Assembly (NCBI RefSeq): GCF_031457495.1
Contig: NZ_JAVDWM010000001.1
Span: 248,001 to 312,000 of the forward strand
From: Sphingopyxis sp. BE259
Lineage (GTDB): Bacteria; Pseudomonadota; Alphaproteobacteria; Sphingomonadales; Sphingomonadaceae
Direction of reading: 5' to 3'
DNA length: 64,000 nucleotides
Of this stretch, positions 33,199 through 42,312 are shown piece after piece. The notes beneath the pieces were generated by a model, which was given only the letters and a program-made list of their open reading frames with translations, was not told where the DNA came from and ran no database searches. The position numbers were made by a program, and so were the translations under genes. The number at the start of each line of letters is the position of its first letter. The first letter of the stretch is position 1.

Positions 33199-33466
33199 GG
33201 AAATCCCCCTGGGTGTCGTCGGCAATCCGGGTGATACCGTTGCGCGACACCGCGACCAGGATCCGCTGCCCGGCAAATTCGACCACCGCCAGCTTCGATC
33301 CGGGGCCGAGCGGCAGCACATCGACCATTTCGACGGCGCGCGTCTTCGTCCCGCCGCCGACCAGCGGCACGCCCATCTGGACGCGCTTCCACAGCCACAG
33401 GCTGCCCCACGCCATCCCGCCGACCAGCGGCAGCAGAATGAGCAGGCGGAGGATATATTCGAACAT
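33188..33466 (-). CDS. fliO: Flagellar export accessory protein FliO
   Basis: 92-residue protein with an N-terminal membrane helix (YILRLLILLPLVGGMAWGSL) and a small cytoplasmic domain with LGPGSKLAVVEFAGQRILVA, as in FliO, which helps assemble FliP rings. It lies between fliN and fliP as expected. The start overlaps the fliN stop by one base, and the stop lies inside fliP. Confidence 0.85.
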   Translation of the reverse strand: MFEYILRLLILLPLVGGMAWGSLWLWKRVQMGVPLVGGGTKTRAVEMVDVLPLGPGSKLAVVEFAGQRILVAVSRNGITRIADDTQGDFHVD

Positions 33467-33804
33467 CAGCCTCTCCGCTCGAAGCCTTCGAGGCCGCGCG
33501 CCGGGGCGACGACTTCGGCGACCTGGATGCCATAGCGGCCATCGACGCTGACGATCTCGCCCTTCGCGATCAATGTGCCGTTGGCATAGATGTCGAGCAG
33601 GTCGGTTGCGGCGCGGTCGAGTTCGATCACGCTGCCCTCGTCGATCGCGAGCAGTTCGGCGAGCGTCATCGAGGTCGATCCGACCTCAACCGACACGCGC
33701 AGCGAGACGCCGGCAAGCAGGTCGAAATTGGGCGCCGCGGCGATATTCCGGTTGTCGCGGCGGTCGGCGCGGGGCGCGGTTGGCGCGTCGCTGAGGTCAG
33801 TCAT
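33466..33804 (-). CDS. fliN: Flagellar switch protein FliN
   Basis: 112-residue C-ring protein. After a charged N-terminal tail, the SpoA domain is complete: LLAGVSLRVSVEVGSTSMTL, AELLAIDEGSVIELDRAATD, LLDIYANGTLIAKGEIVSVD. FliN lines the base of the switch and binds CheY and FliH. It overlaps fliM by 8 nt. Confidence 0.94.
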   Translation of the reverse strand: MTDLSDAPTAPRADRRDNRNIAAAPNFDLLAGVSLRVSVEVGSTSMTLAELLAIDEGSVIELDRAATDLLDIYANGTLIAKGEIVSVDGRYGIQVAEVVAPARGLEGFERRG

Positions 33805-34729
33805 GGTTCGGTCCTTTTTCGATATGTTCGATCATGATGGCGGCGTTGCCATTGGCCTCGCCGATGCTGCCGACGGCAAAGCTGCGGCCCGCGACGGTGA
33901 CCGGCACATGGCGCGGCATACCGAGCGGAATGATGTCGCCGACCTCCAGCGCGAGCAGTTTGACGAGGCTGATTTCGGGGCGGGCCAGCACCGATCGGAC
34001 GGGCAGCCGTACGTCGCGCAGCGCCTTGTTCAGCGCGCCCGCCCACACCGGGTTGGCGGCGCCGGGCATTTCGGGGGCGGGTTCGGCGCCCGCGATGCCG
34101 CGCAGCGCGGCAAGGGGATAGGCGCAGGCGATCGTGCGGCCCTCGAACGGCGCGCCGCGCAGGACGAAACGCTGGACGACCAGTTCGTCATCGGCGCGAA
34201 CCGCGGCGAGCTTGGCGGGATCGCCGGTAACGCAGTCGAGCTCGGGCTCGATGGCCAGCTTGTCGCCCCAGGCGGCGGCGAGTTGCAGCCCCATGTCGCG
34301 GCCGAGTCGCGCCGCGAAGCGGTCCTCGGCATCGGTCAGCTCTTCGCGTTCGGCGGCGAGGCCGCCCTTGCCGCCATAAAAGATGTCGACGAGCTGGAGC
34401 AGCAACGGGCGGGGCGCGGTGAGCAACACCGGGCCTTTCAGCGGCGGCGCATGGTAACGCCAGAAAATCGCCGGGGCGATCGAGGCCGTCCAGTCGGCGA
34501 AGCCGATCGTTTCGCTGCCGGCCCGCTCGACCTGAATTGCCGGTACGCCGAGCGCGCGGATCAGGTCGCGCAAGCTGCGCGCAAACTGGACCGCGACGCT
34601 GTCGAGCGCCGGAAAGGCATAGCTGCCCTCGGCCTTGCGGAGCAGCAACGACGCCTTGGCGTCCGCCGCCTCGGTGGTCGGGGCGGCGGGCGGCTTCACG
34701 GCTTTGACGGATTTTTCGCGAACGGTCAC
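33797..34729 (-). CDS. fliM: Flagellar switch protein FliM
   Basis: 310-residue switch protein. The middle CheC-like domain (FARSLRDLIRALGVPAIQVE onwards) and C-terminal SpoA domain (LPVRSVLARPEISLVKLLAL, then EVGDIIPLGMP) are visible. The N-terminal CheY-binding peptide seen in enteric FliM (LSQxEIDALL) is not obvious; the first 25 residues are lysine/alanine-rich (VREKSVKAVKPPAAPTTEAA). It overlaps fliL by 4 nt (ATGA) and fliN by 8 nt. Confidence 0.9.
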   Translation of the reverse strand: MTVREKSVKAVKPPAAPTTEAADAKASLLLRKAEGSYAFPALDSVAVQFARSLRDLIRALGVPAIQVERAGSETIGFADWTASIAPAIFWRYHAPPLKGPVLLTAPRPLLLQLVDIFYGGKGGLAAEREELTDAEDRFAARLGRDMGLQLAAAWGDKLAIEPELDCVTGDPAKLAAVRADDELVVQRFVLRGAPFEGRTIACAYPLAALRGIAGAEPAPEMPGAANPVWAGALNKALRDVRLPVRSVLARPEISLVKLLALEVGDIIPLGMPRHVPVTVAGRSFAVGSIGEANGNAAIMIEHIEKGPNHD

Positions 34730-35331
34730 TGGATCACCAGGCTCGTGAAATAGACATTGTCGATACCACCAAAACCTTCTTTCTCGCGCAGCACATCGTT
34801 GATCGCAGCGGTCAATTGCCGCTGCAGTCGCTGTTTCCCCTGCGATGTCGAGAGCAGCGCCGGATCCTGTTCGGCCAGCACCATAAGCACGACCGAGCGG
34901 ATCGGCACTGCCTGGCGTTTGATATTATTGATAACCTTGCCGTCATAGAAGGTCGAAAGGCTGATACCCGCCTGCAAAAACCCCGATCCGTCGGCCAGGT
35001 TCGTCGTGAACGCGTCGGTGATCGGGTAATAGGTGACCTCATATTTGCGCGGGTCGACCTTGAACTTGTCGTTGGGCACCGACACGGTCCCGACCTTGTG
35101 CGCGGCTTCCTTGTCCTCGCCTTCGGCGGCGGGGGCTTCCTCGCCGTCGCTGCGCTCGACCAGTTTGGGATAATGATCTTCGGGCTTGACCTCGTGCGCC
35201 GACAATGCGCCGAAATAGATGCCCGCCCCCGCACCCGCACCGATCAGTGCGAGTGCGCCGACGCCGATGAACAGCAGTTTCTTGAACTTGCCCTTTTTCT
35301 TGGGCGCGGCGTCGTCTTTTTCCTTGCTCAT
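34726..35331 (-). CDS. fliL: Flagellar basal-body-associated protein FliL
   Basis: 201-residue single-pass membrane protein that surrounds the stator. A lysine-rich cytoplasmic tail (EKDDAAPKKKGKFKKL) precedes the TM helix (LLFIGVGALALIGAGAGAGI), then a periplasmic stomatin-like domain ending DVLREKEGFGGIDNVYFTSL. It is somewhat longer than usual owing to an acidic insert (EEAPAAEGEDKEA). It starts 17 nt after fliK, the largest gap in the fliE-fliR part of the operon. Confidence 0.9.
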   Translation of the reverse strand: MSKEKDDAAPKKKGKFKKLLFIGVGALALIGAGAGAGIYFGALSAHEVKPEDHYPKLVERSDGEEAPAAEGEDKEAAHKVGTVSVPNDKFKVDPRKYEVTYYPITDAFTTNLADGSGFLQAGISLSTFYDGKVINNIKRQAVPIRSVVLMVLAEQDPALLSTSQGKQRLQRQLTAAINDVLREKEGFGGIDNVYFTSLVIQ

Positions 35332-35348
35332 GATTCTACCCTTTGTGG

Positions 35349-36746
35349 TCAGGCGAAGCGGCCGCGGCGGTCGGCGGCTTCTTCTGGATCGCGCGCCTTG
35401 ACGCGCTCGGCAACGGTTTCGATCAAATGGCTGACGTCCTGCGCGGCGGCACGGCCCTGACCCTGCGACTGGCCCTGCATCTGGCGTCCGGTATCGTTCG
35501 GCGTGCAGGTCACTTCGCTGCCGGTGACGCGGACGCCTTGTTGGCGCAGGTCTTCGACCAGGCGGCCCTGCGCGGCGGTGACGATCGTCGCCGCGGCTTC
35601 GTGCTGGGTGTCGAGTTTCAGCGACACGCCATCTTCGCGCATCAGCATCGCGACGTCGAGGCGGCCGAGGTGGCGCGGCATCAAACGAAAGCTGATATCG
35701 CCGCTGTCCGATTGGGTCGCGGCGATGTCGTGCGCGAGCTGGTCGATCCAGGCGCCGTCGCTGGTAAGGTCGAGCATCTGTTCGGCGACCGTGACCGGTT
35801 GCGCCATATTGGCCGTCATGGCGATGCCCGGCGCAATTGGCTGAGCGAACTGGATCGTCATCGACGGTGCCGCGTCGGCAATTTTGACGGGCGGAGCTTC
35901 GCTGGCTGCGGCGGTCATCGGCCGGGTCGGCGGCGCGGCGGCGGACTTGCCGACGACTGGCGCGGCGTCGCTGGGCGCGACATCGGGCGTGGCGTCGGCA
36001 ACATGTGCCTTGCCGGGCACCGGTGCGGCGGTCGGCAGATCGGCCGCCGGAGCCGCCGCGTCCGTTGGGATCGCCGCCGTCTCGGCAGGCTTGGCAGGTT
36101 TGCCGACGACCGGCGCGATGATCGTTGCGACTACCGGAATTGCGACAACAGCCGCAGTCGCCGGTGCCGCCGGGTCGGCGACCGTTGCGATCACCGGCGC
36201 GGCGGTTTCGGCCGCCTGTGTAACGGGCGCGCGGGCGGTCGTGTCGGGCACGCCGTCGGTGGCGGCATCGGCGTCCGCTTTGGTTTCGCCGGGCTTGGTG
36301 ATTTTCGGCTGCGGGGCGGGGGCTTGGCCGTTGACCGCGATCAACAGCTGGGCCGCCGTCGCGGCGGCAGCATCGGGGTCGGCGAGGACGACGGGCGTAT
36401 CGGATTCGACCGCCTTGGCGGTGACGACCGGTGCAGTGGTCGTCGCGGCCGGCTTCGGCGTCGCCGTTGCCGAGATTGCGCCGATCGCTGCGGCCACCCG
36501 CGCGCCAACCGGCGTTGGCACGGCCACCGGCACCGGCACCGGCGGAGCGGCGGTGCTGTTCCCAGCCACCGGGATCGTTGCAGCTTTCACCGGCGCGGCC
36601 GCGGGCACCGGCATGGCGGCGAGCAGCTGATCAAAGCCGCCGCTTTCGCCGCCGCCGGTTGGCGTCTGACCGATCGTGCTGAGGCAAGCAGCAAAGCCTG
36701 CGGGGGCCGCTGCTTGCGAATTGGGCAGGGATGCGGCGCCCATCAT
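35349..36746 (-). CDS. fliK: Flagellar hook-length control protein FliK
   Basis: About 465 residues. The first two thirds are low-complexity Ala/Pro/Val/Thr-rich sequence, typical of the molecular-ruler region. The C-terminal switch domain is recognisable: DISFRLMPRHLGRLDVAMLM, then EDGVSLKLDTQHEAAATIV and LVEDLRQQGVRVTGSEV. This part contacts FlhB. The ATG at 36746 overlaps the fliJ stop (ATGA); the reading frame continues upstream as a fliJ shadow. Repetitive composition makes the middle poorly conserved. Confidence 0.87.
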   Translation of the reverse strand: MMGAASLPNSQAAAPAGFAACLSTIGQTPTGGGESGGFDQLLAAMPVPAAAPVKAATIPVAGNSTAAPPVPVPVAVPTPVGARVAAAIGAISATATPKPAATTTAPVVTAKAVESDTPVVLADPDAAAATAAQLLIAVNGQAPAPQPKITKPGETKADADAATDGVPDTTARAPVTQAAETAAPVIATVADPAAPATAAVVAIPVVATIIAPVVGKPAKPAETAAIPTDAAAPAADLPTAAPVPGKAHVADATPDVAPSDAAPVVGKSAAAPPTRPMTAAASEAPPVKIADAAPSMTIQFAQPIAPGIAMTANMAQPVTVAEQMLDLTSDGAWIDQLAHDIAATQSDSGDISFRLMPRHLGRLDVAMLMREDGVSLKLDTQHEAAATIVTAAQGRLVEDLRQQGVRVTGSEVTCTPNDTGRQMQGQSQGQGRAAAQDVSHLIETVAERVKARDPEEAADRRGRFA

Positions 36747-37189
36747 GCCGCGCCGCCTTCGATCAGGCGCAGGCGCATTCCGCCGCGCGTACGGTGCGGG
36801 CGGTTGGCGTCGCTCCGGCGCTCGGCTTCGGCTTCGGCCGATTTGCGGCTGCGCTCGTACAGGCGAATGGCCGATTCTTCCTTGACCATGGCGCTTTGCG
36901 CCAGCGCCCCGGCCCGGTCGCGGCGCGCGCTGGCATTGCTCAGCGGCGCGGTCAGATTTTCCTGGGCGATGTCGAGCCGCATCGACAGCTCGCCGATCGT
37001 GTTGAGCGCGCGGCCGGCAACCGCACCCTTGGCCATCGCCAGATCGACGCGCAGCGTTTCGAGGCGCTTGGCGAGTTCGACCAGGCTGGCGAGCTCGCCA
37101 TTGGCGCGCGCCAGATTGGCTTCGGCCATCTGATGTTCGACGGTGCGCACGCGGATGATACGTTTGCGGCGTGCGGTGCGGGCGGTCAT
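36743..37189 (-). CDS. fliJ: Flagellar export protein FliJ
   Basis: 148-residue, highly charged and almost wholly coiled-coil protein placed between fliI and fliK, as FliJ is. The heptad region runs through VEHQMAEANLARANGELASL and LVELAKRLETLRVDLAMAKG to ALAQSAMVKEESAIRLYERS. FliJ acts as the stalk of the FliI ATPase ring and as escort protein. Sequence conservation is low, so position and coiled-coil character carry the call. Overlaps both neighbours by 4 nt. Confidence 0.83.
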   Translation of the reverse strand: MTARTARRKRIIRVRTVEHQMAEANLARANGELASLVELAKRLETLRVDLAMAKGAVAGRALNTIGELSMRLDIAQENLTAPLSNASARRDRAGALAQSAMVKEESAIRLYERSRKSAEAEAERRSDANRPHRTRGGMRLRLIEGGAA

Positions 37190-38517
37190 GCGGAATATCC
37201 TTCAATCAGGGTTTGGCGGGAAATGTCGAAATCGACCTGCGCCTTGGCGGGCTGGGTCACGAATGCGAGCTGATCGGCGTGGCGGGCGATGGCTTCGTCG
37301 AGCACCGGATCGCCGCCGGCGACGTAAGCGCCCATCAGCATCAGGTCGCGATTCTCTTCATAGGCCGACCACAGTTGGCGAAAGCGCGCGGCGGCGGCGG
37401 CATGTTCGGGATCGACCGAATCGACCATCGTGCGCGACAGCGACCGGGCGACGTCGATTGCCGGATAAACGCCCTGTTCGGCCAGCGTGCGCGACAGGAT
37501 GATATGGCCGTCAACGATAGCGCGGGCGCTGTCGACGACGGGGTCATCGATGTCGCCGCCATCGGCCAGCACCGTATAGAGCGCGGTGATCGAGCCCCCT
37601 GTTTCGCGATCGATTCCTGCGCGTTCGCAGAGCGAGGGGATCAGCGCGAACACCGACGGCGGATAGCCCTTCATCGTCGGCGGTTCGCCCAGCGTCAGCC
37701 CGATCTCGCGCTGCGCATGCGCGACGCGGGTCAGGCTGTCGATCAGTAGCAGCACCTTCTTGCCGTCGGCGCGAAAGGCCTCGGCAATCGCGGTGGCGCG
37801 CATCGCGGCGCGCAGGCGCAGCAGCGGCGGGTGATCGGCGGGGACCGCGACGACGACCGCTTTCTTGCGGACTTCGGGGGGCAATTTGGTTTCGACGAAA
37901 TCGCTGACTTCGCGGCTGCGTTCGCCGATCAGTCCGACGACGATGACGTCGCATTCGGTCCCGGCGATCATCTGACCCATCAGCACGGATTTGCCGACCC
38001 CCGAACCCGCGATGATCGCGACGCGCTGACCCTCGCCGACGGTGAGCAGGCCGTTGATCGCGCGCACCCCCATGTTGAGCGGGCGGGTGACGCGGCCGCG
38101 GCGCAGCGGATTGACCTTTCGTCCGGCGAGCGGCCACTGGAATTGCGACTTGATCGCAGGGCGCCCGTCGAGCGGATTGCCCTGGGCGTCCATGATGCGG
38201 CCGAGCAGGGTCTTGCCGACGGCGACCATGCTGCTGGCGCCATGCGGTTCGACCGGGGCGCCGGTGACCAGCGGCATGTTGGTGTCGAACGGCAGGACCA
38301 GGCTGCTCTGGCCGCGAAAGCCGACGACCTCGCCGTAAACATAGTCGTTGTTCGCCGACTTGATGCGGACGTTGCTGCCCAGCGGCTGCGGGAAACCCGA
38401 TACCTCCAGCATGATGCCCTCGTGCGACACGAGCGTACCAATGCGGCGCGGACTGGCGTTCGTCAGGTCGATCGGGTCGAGCAATTGCTGAGCCGACAGG
38501 GCCAGGCGGCGGGTCAT
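37186..38517 (-). CDS. fliI: Flagellum-specific ATPase FliI
   Basis: 443-residue export ATPase of the F1-beta family. Walker A is in AIIAGSGVGKSVLMGQMIAG (Lys176), Walker B in KKVLLLIDSLTRVAHAQREI, with the conserved RREIGL-like motif and the GSITALYTVLADGGDIDDPV segment. N-terminal SAQQLLDPIDLTNASPRRIG matches the FliI start. The ATG at 38517 overlaps the fliH stop (ATGA); an upstream frame extension overlaps fliH and is not conserved. Confidence 0.95.
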   Translation of the reverse strand: MTRRLALSAQQLLDPIDLTNASPRRIGTLVSHEGIMLEVSGFPQPLGSNVRIKSANNDYVYGEVVGFRGQSSLVLPFDTNMPLVTGAPVEPHGASSMVAVGKTLLGRIMDAQGNPLDGRPAIKSQFQWPLAGRKVNPLRRGRVTRPLNMGVRAINGLLTVGEGQRVAIIAGSGVGKSVLMGQMIAGTECDVIVVGLIGERSREVSDFVETKLPPEVRKKAVVVAVPADHPPLLRLRAAMRATAIAEAFRADGKKVLLLIDSLTRVAHAQREIGLTLGEPPTMKGYPPSVFALIPSLCERAGIDRETGGSITALYTVLADGGDIDDPVVDSARAIVDGHIILSRTLAEQGVYPAIDVARSLSRTMVDSVDPEHAAAAARFRQLWSAYEENRDLMLMGAYVAGGDPVLDEAIARHADQLAFVTQPAKAQVDFDISRQTLIEGYSA

Positions 38518-39113
38518 GCGGGCGATCCTTCGCCCAGCGCGGCGTGGAGTTCGTCGAGATAGACCGCGCGGCCATGTTCGATCCAGCCGGTCGAGGTTTC
38601 GATGCGGACGGTGCCGCGCATCATCGCGGCGTCGCTTTCGAGCGCCAGCGGCAGCGGGCAATCGGCGAGCAGCGCGGCGTCGTCGGGATGGACCCACAGG
38701 GTGCGCGCCTTGTCGGCGTCGGCGACCAGCGCCGCGGCGGTTTCGGCCTGCGCTTGCAGCCAGGCGGCGTCGATCGGCGCGTCGGCGACGATCTGGCGGA
38801 CCAGCCGTTCGACGGTGCGGGCGATCAGCTGTGCCAGTTCTTCGCTCGGCTCGTCCTGCAGCGCCTCGGCGCCCGCGAGCAGCGCGAGCAACTGGTGGCG
38901 CTCGGCGACATAGGCGGCTTCGGCGACGCGTTGTCCTTCGGCAAGGCCGCGGGCAAAGGGATCGTCGAGGTCGAGGTCGGCGGCGCTGCCGTCGGTGGTC
39001 TGCGGCGCGCGCGGGTTGGCGGCAAAGGACAGCGGCCGAAAGCTGCTGCTGCGCGCCATCGCGGCGGCCAGGGCGACCGGGGCAAAGCCGGTTTCGGTGG
39101 TGCGATCAGACAT
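38514..39113 (-). CDS. fliH: Flagellar assembly protein FliH
   Basis: 199-residue regulator of the FliI ATPase, located between fliG and fliI. The middle helix (DDPFARGLAEGQRVAEAAYV, then AERHQLLALLAGAEALQDEP) and the C-terminal domain (LAQLIARTVERLVRQIVADA and later WVHPDDAALL) follow the FliH/HrpE/YscL pattern. Overlaps fliG by 8 nt. Confidence 0.87.
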   Translation of the reverse strand: MSDRTTETGFAPVALAAAMARSSSFRPLSFAANPRAPQTTDGSAADLDLDDPFARGLAEGQRVAEAAYVAERHQLLALLAGAEALQDEPSEELAQLIARTVERLVRQIVADAPIDAAWLQAQAETAAALVADADKARTLWVHPDDAALLADCPLPLALESDAAMMRGTVRIETSTGWIEHGRAVYLDELHAALGEGSPA

Positions 39114-40137
39114 AATCGTCGCCGCCCCCCGCGATCATGATTTCGCCCGACGCGGTCATCTGGCGCACGATCACCATCACGCTCTTTTGCGCATCGTCGA
39201 CATCGGCGCGTTTGACCATCGTCATTTCGGCCATTTCGTCGCGGATCGTTTCCGACGCGCGCTGCGACATAGTGGAAAGGCACAGATCGACCATCTCTTC
39301 GTCGGCGCCCTTGAGCGCGATCGCCAGCTGCGCCGCATCGACCGAGCGCAGCACCGTGCTGAGGCTTTTCTTGTCGAGGTCGCGCAGGTTTTCGAAGATG
39401 AACATTTCTTCCTCGATCGCCTGGGCGAGCAGCTTGTCGGTCTTTTTGAGCGCGCGGATCGTGCGCTCGCTCAAGGACTTCGGCATTTTCTTCATGATCT
39501 TGGCGACGTCGCTGGGACCGCCGATCGTCTGTTTGGCGACCCGCTGGCCATCGACATTGGCGCTGGCGAGCACCGATTCGAGATCCTCGATCGCCGCCGC
39601 GGGGACCGCGGTCAGCTGCGCCGCGCGCAGCACCAGATCGGCCTGCAGGATTTCGTCGAGTGTTTCGATCGCACGTGCGGCGACATCGGGGACCAGCACC
39701 GACAGGATCAGGGCGCCGACCTGCGGATGTTCGGCCGCGAGCAGCCCGCTGATCGCCTCGACGTCCATCCAGCGGAGCATTTCGAGCGAGGCGGCGCTGC
39801 GCTGCGGCGCGACCGCCGCCAGGATATTGTCGGCGCGGACGTTGCCGACCGCCTGATTGATCACAGTGCGGATGCGGACGTCGGCGCCGATCGCCAGCGC
39901 GCTGACGTCGCGGCTGCGCACGACGAAACGGTCGAGCGCCTGGCCGATCTGCTGTTCGCTGGCGTTGGCGGTGTCGAACATCGATTTGGCGAGCTGGCGC
40001 ACTTCGTCGGGATCGAGATGCTTCAGGATCGTCGCGGCTTCATTTTCGTCGAGCAGCATCAGCAGGATCGCGGCCGCCGACGATCCTTCGATCGCGGTCT
40101 TGACCGGCGGCGCCATCGTTTCGGCGGCGTCAGGCAC
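39106..40137 (-). CDS. fliG: Flagellar motor switch protein FliG
   Basis: 343-residue rotor protein that exchanges torque with MotA. Conserved parts: the N-terminal FliF-binding domain (AAAILLMLLDENEAATILKH, then LDPDEVRQLAKSMF), the middle ARM domain with the LAAEHPQVGALILSVL motif (EHPQ), and the C-terminal torque domain (FENLRDLDKKSLSTVLRSVD, then MSQRASETIRDEMAEM) with its charged residues. Overlaps fliF by 8 nt. Confidence 0.95.
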   Translation of the reverse strand: MPDAAETMAPPVKTAIEGSSAAAILLMLLDENEAATILKHLDPDEVRQLAKSMFDTANASEQQIGQALDRFVVRSRDVSALAIGADVRIRTVINQAVGNVRADNILAAVAPQRSAASLEMLRWMDVEAISGLLAAEHPQVGALILSVLVPDVAARAIETLDEILQADLVLRAAQLTAVPAAAIEDLESVLASANVDGQRVAKQTIGGPSDVAKIMKKMPKSLSERTIRALKKTDKLLAQAIEEEMFIFENLRDLDKKSLSTVLRSVDAAQLAIALKGADEEMVDLCLSTMSQRASETIRDEMAEMTMVKRADVDDAQKSVMVIVRQMTASGEIMIAGGGDDYV

Positions 40138-41791
40138 GGGCGCCCTCCTGCATCAGCTGGCGGACGACAAGCGCGGCGCGCGCCGAATCCTGGCGGACAA
40201 AGGCGCGGACCAGATTGGCACGCGTTTCATAGCTTGGCGCCTGTTCGATCATTTCGAGGGTGATCTCGCGGCCCGCGGCGGGGCTGGCGAGCGCCGGACG
40301 TCCATCGGTGGCGGCGAGCAGGGTTTCCTCCAGCGCGGCATTGCGTTCGGCGCGTTCGGCGGCGCGCGCCTTGGCGGCGCGGATCAGCGGGCGGCCGATG
40401 AACAGAAAGGCGAGCAGCGCCGCGAGGATCGCGCCAACCTGTTTGACCAGCGGCAGGAACCACCCCTGATCGTAAAAAGCGGGTTCCTCGGCTTCGACCT
40501 GAACGAAGGGGCGCTGGCTGATCGCGACCTGATCGCCGCGCGTCGCGTCGAACCCGATGGCGCCTTTGACCAGGCTGTCGATCTTGGTCATGTCGGCTTG
40601 GGTCAGCGCCTTCTTGCCCTGGTTGAGCGCGACGGCGACCGACACGCGGCGCAGCTTGCCCTGCGGCGAGTGGGTCACCGAAATTTCGCGCCCGACTTCA
40701 AAAGCGCGCGCGGCATTTTCATTGCTGGCGGTTTCGGGGGCGGCGGCCGGTGCCGGGGTCGCGGTGGGGGCGTTGGCGGTGACGGTGGTCGCCTGCGGCG
40801 GCTGGTTCGACAGCGCGCCGGGGATGCCGACCGCGGCGGGCGGGGCGCCCGCGCCGCTGACCGTGCGGGTGATCTGTTCGCTGGTCATCGCGCGGTCGTC
40901 CTTGGGAAAGCTCTCGCGCGTCGCCTGGCTTTCGGACATATCGACATCGGCGTGGACCTCGACGCTATAATTGCCGGCGCCGAGCATCGGGCCGAGCAGC
41001 GTGTCGAGCGCGCGGCGGAAGCGGTCTTCGACCTGCACCTGCAACTGGAACGCCTTCATGTCGCCGCCCGACGCGGTGTCGGACAATAGCGCGCCGCGCT
41101 GGTCGATCACCGATACCTGATCGGCGTTCATTCCGGGCACCGACGAGGCGACGAGGAAACGGATCGCCTGCACCTGACCATCGCTCAGCGAGCGGCCATT
41201 CTGCAGGGTCAGCATGACCGAGGCGGTGGAGGGCTTGTCATCGCGGACGAACAGGCTGGGTTCGGCGGCGGCGACGTGGACGCGGGCGCTTTTGACCGCG
41301 TCGATCGTCTCGATGGTGCGCGCCAGATCGGCTTCGCGCGCCGACCGCAGGGCTTCGCCCTCGATCGCGCGGCTCGACCCCATCGGCAGCGCGGCAATCA
41401 GGCTGTCGCCGCTCGGCGCCGCCTTGGGCAGGCCTTGTCCAGCCAGCGCGATGCGCGCCTGATGCAATTTGTCGGCGTCGACGGTCAGCGCCCCGGTTGT
41501 GGCGTCGATGCTGTGCGCGATGCCCTGCGTTTGCAGCGCGTCGGCGACTGCCGCCTTGTCGGTGTCGTCGAGACCGGAAAACAGCTGCGCCTGCGGCGCC
41601 GACTGCATGGTGAAATAGGCGAGCGCAGCGATGCCGACCGCGGCGGTCATGGCGATCGCAGGCAAGGCGCGCTGTACGGCGGGCTGGCGGACGAAGCCGG
41701 TCAGCGGGGCGAGGCGGTTGCCGAACGCCGGGGCGGGCAGGCGGTTCGCATGGCCGTCGTCAACGGGGGTGAGGATCTGGGTATCGGCCAT
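40130..41791 (-). CDS. fliF: Flagellar MS-ring protein FliF
   Basis: 553-residue MS-ring protein. An N-terminal TM helix (ALPAIAMTAAVGIAALAYFT) leads into the PrgK-like ring-building motif (AQLFSGLDDTDKAAVADALQ) and the conserved LALAGQG-type, SNEPSL-like (AEPSLFVRDDKPSTASVMLT) segments. The second TM lies near the C-terminus (VGAILAALLAFLFIGRPLI), followed by the FliG-binding tail. It lies 3 nt after fliE. Confidence 0.94.
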   Translation of the reverse strand: MADTQILTPVDDGHANRLPAPAFGNRLAPLTGFVRQPAVQRALPAIAMTAAVGIAALAYFTMQSAPQAQLFSGLDDTDKAAVADALQTQGIAHSIDATTGALTVDADKLHQARIALAGQGLPKAAPSGDSLIAALPMGSSRAIEGEALRSAREADLARTIETIDAVKSARVHVAAAEPSLFVRDDKPSTASVMLTLQNGRSLSDGQVQAIRFLVASSVPGMNADQVSVIDQRGALLSDTASGGDMKAFQLQVQVEDRFRRALDTLLGPMLGAGNYSVEVHADVDMSESQATRESFPKDDRAMTSEQITRTVSGAGAPPAAVGIPGALSNQPPQATTVTANAPTATPAPAAAPETASNENAARAFEVGREISVTHSPQGKLRRVSVAVALNQGKKALTQADMTKIDSLVKGAIGFDATRGDQVAISQRPFVQVEAEEPAFYDQGWFLPLVKQVGAILAALLAFLFIGRPLIRAAKARAAERAERNAALEETLLAATDGRPALASPAAGREITLEMIEQAPSYETRANLVRAFVRQDSARAALVVRQLMQEGARA

Positions 41792-41794
41792 GGA

Positions 41795-42160
41795 TTACAC
41801 CGGCATGTTCATGATGTCGCGATACGCGGACAGCAGCTTGTTGCGGACCTGCAACGTCGTTTCGAACCCTAGCGAGGCCTTCTGGCGCTCGATCATCACG
41901 CTGACGATGTCGTGGGTGTCGCCGCGTTCGTAGGATTCGGTGAGCGCACTTGCCTTGCTCTGCTGGGCGTTGACCTGTTGCAGCGCATTGCTGATCGCGG
42001 CGCCGAAATCGGGGGCGCCGCCTGGACCTTGAACGATATTTTCCAGGCCGCCATCGGGCGCGCCGACGCCGCCACGACCGGCGGCGCGTTGCAGCGCCTG
42101 GTTCTGATTGAGGATCGAACTGCGCATCTGCAGCAGCCGGCTCGGGTCAATCGTGCTCAT
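41795..42160 (-). CDS. fliE: MS-ring-rod junction protein FliE
   Basis: 121-residue FliE, the adapter between MS ring and rod and first protein exported. The C-terminal half is diagnostic: RGDTHDIVSVMIERQKASLG, then FETTLQVRNKLLSAYRDIMN. It heads the 17-gene fli block, whose genes are separated by at most 45 nt and mostly overlap. A sigma-54 promoter lies 50 nt upstream. Confidence 0.93.
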   Translation of the reverse strand: MSTIDPSRLLQMRSSILNQNQALQRAAGRGGVGAPDGGLENIVQGPGGAPDFGAAISNALQQVNAQQSKASALTESYERGDTHDIVSVMIERQKASLGFETTLQVRNKLLSAYRDIMNMPV

Positions 42161-42209
42161 TGCTTTTCATCCGTCCTGTGCGCAGCGGTGCGCCGCACGC
42201 AAAGAACAA

Positions 42210-42225
42210 TGCAAAGGCCATGCCA
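42210..42225 (-). promoter_or_regulatory. Sigma-54 promoter of the fliE operon
   Basis: Minus-strand TGGCATGGCCTTTGCA matches TGGCACG-N4-TTGCW with one mismatch (T for C at position 6) and correct GG/GC spacing, 50 nt before fliE. Confidence 0.85.
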
Positions 42226-42312
42226 AAAGAATTAATAACGGTATTTCAGTGGATTATATGCTCATAGTCCCAGGGCGTGGGCCGCTTCGGCATTTTTTTG
42301 ACGGACCGGGCT

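Noticed and set aside
35343..37133. 596-codon plus-strand open frame opposite fliK and fliJ
   Set aside because: Arg/Gly/Cys-rich low-complexity translation, no ribosome site, and the opposite strand has fliK and fliJ with ATGA-coupled starts.
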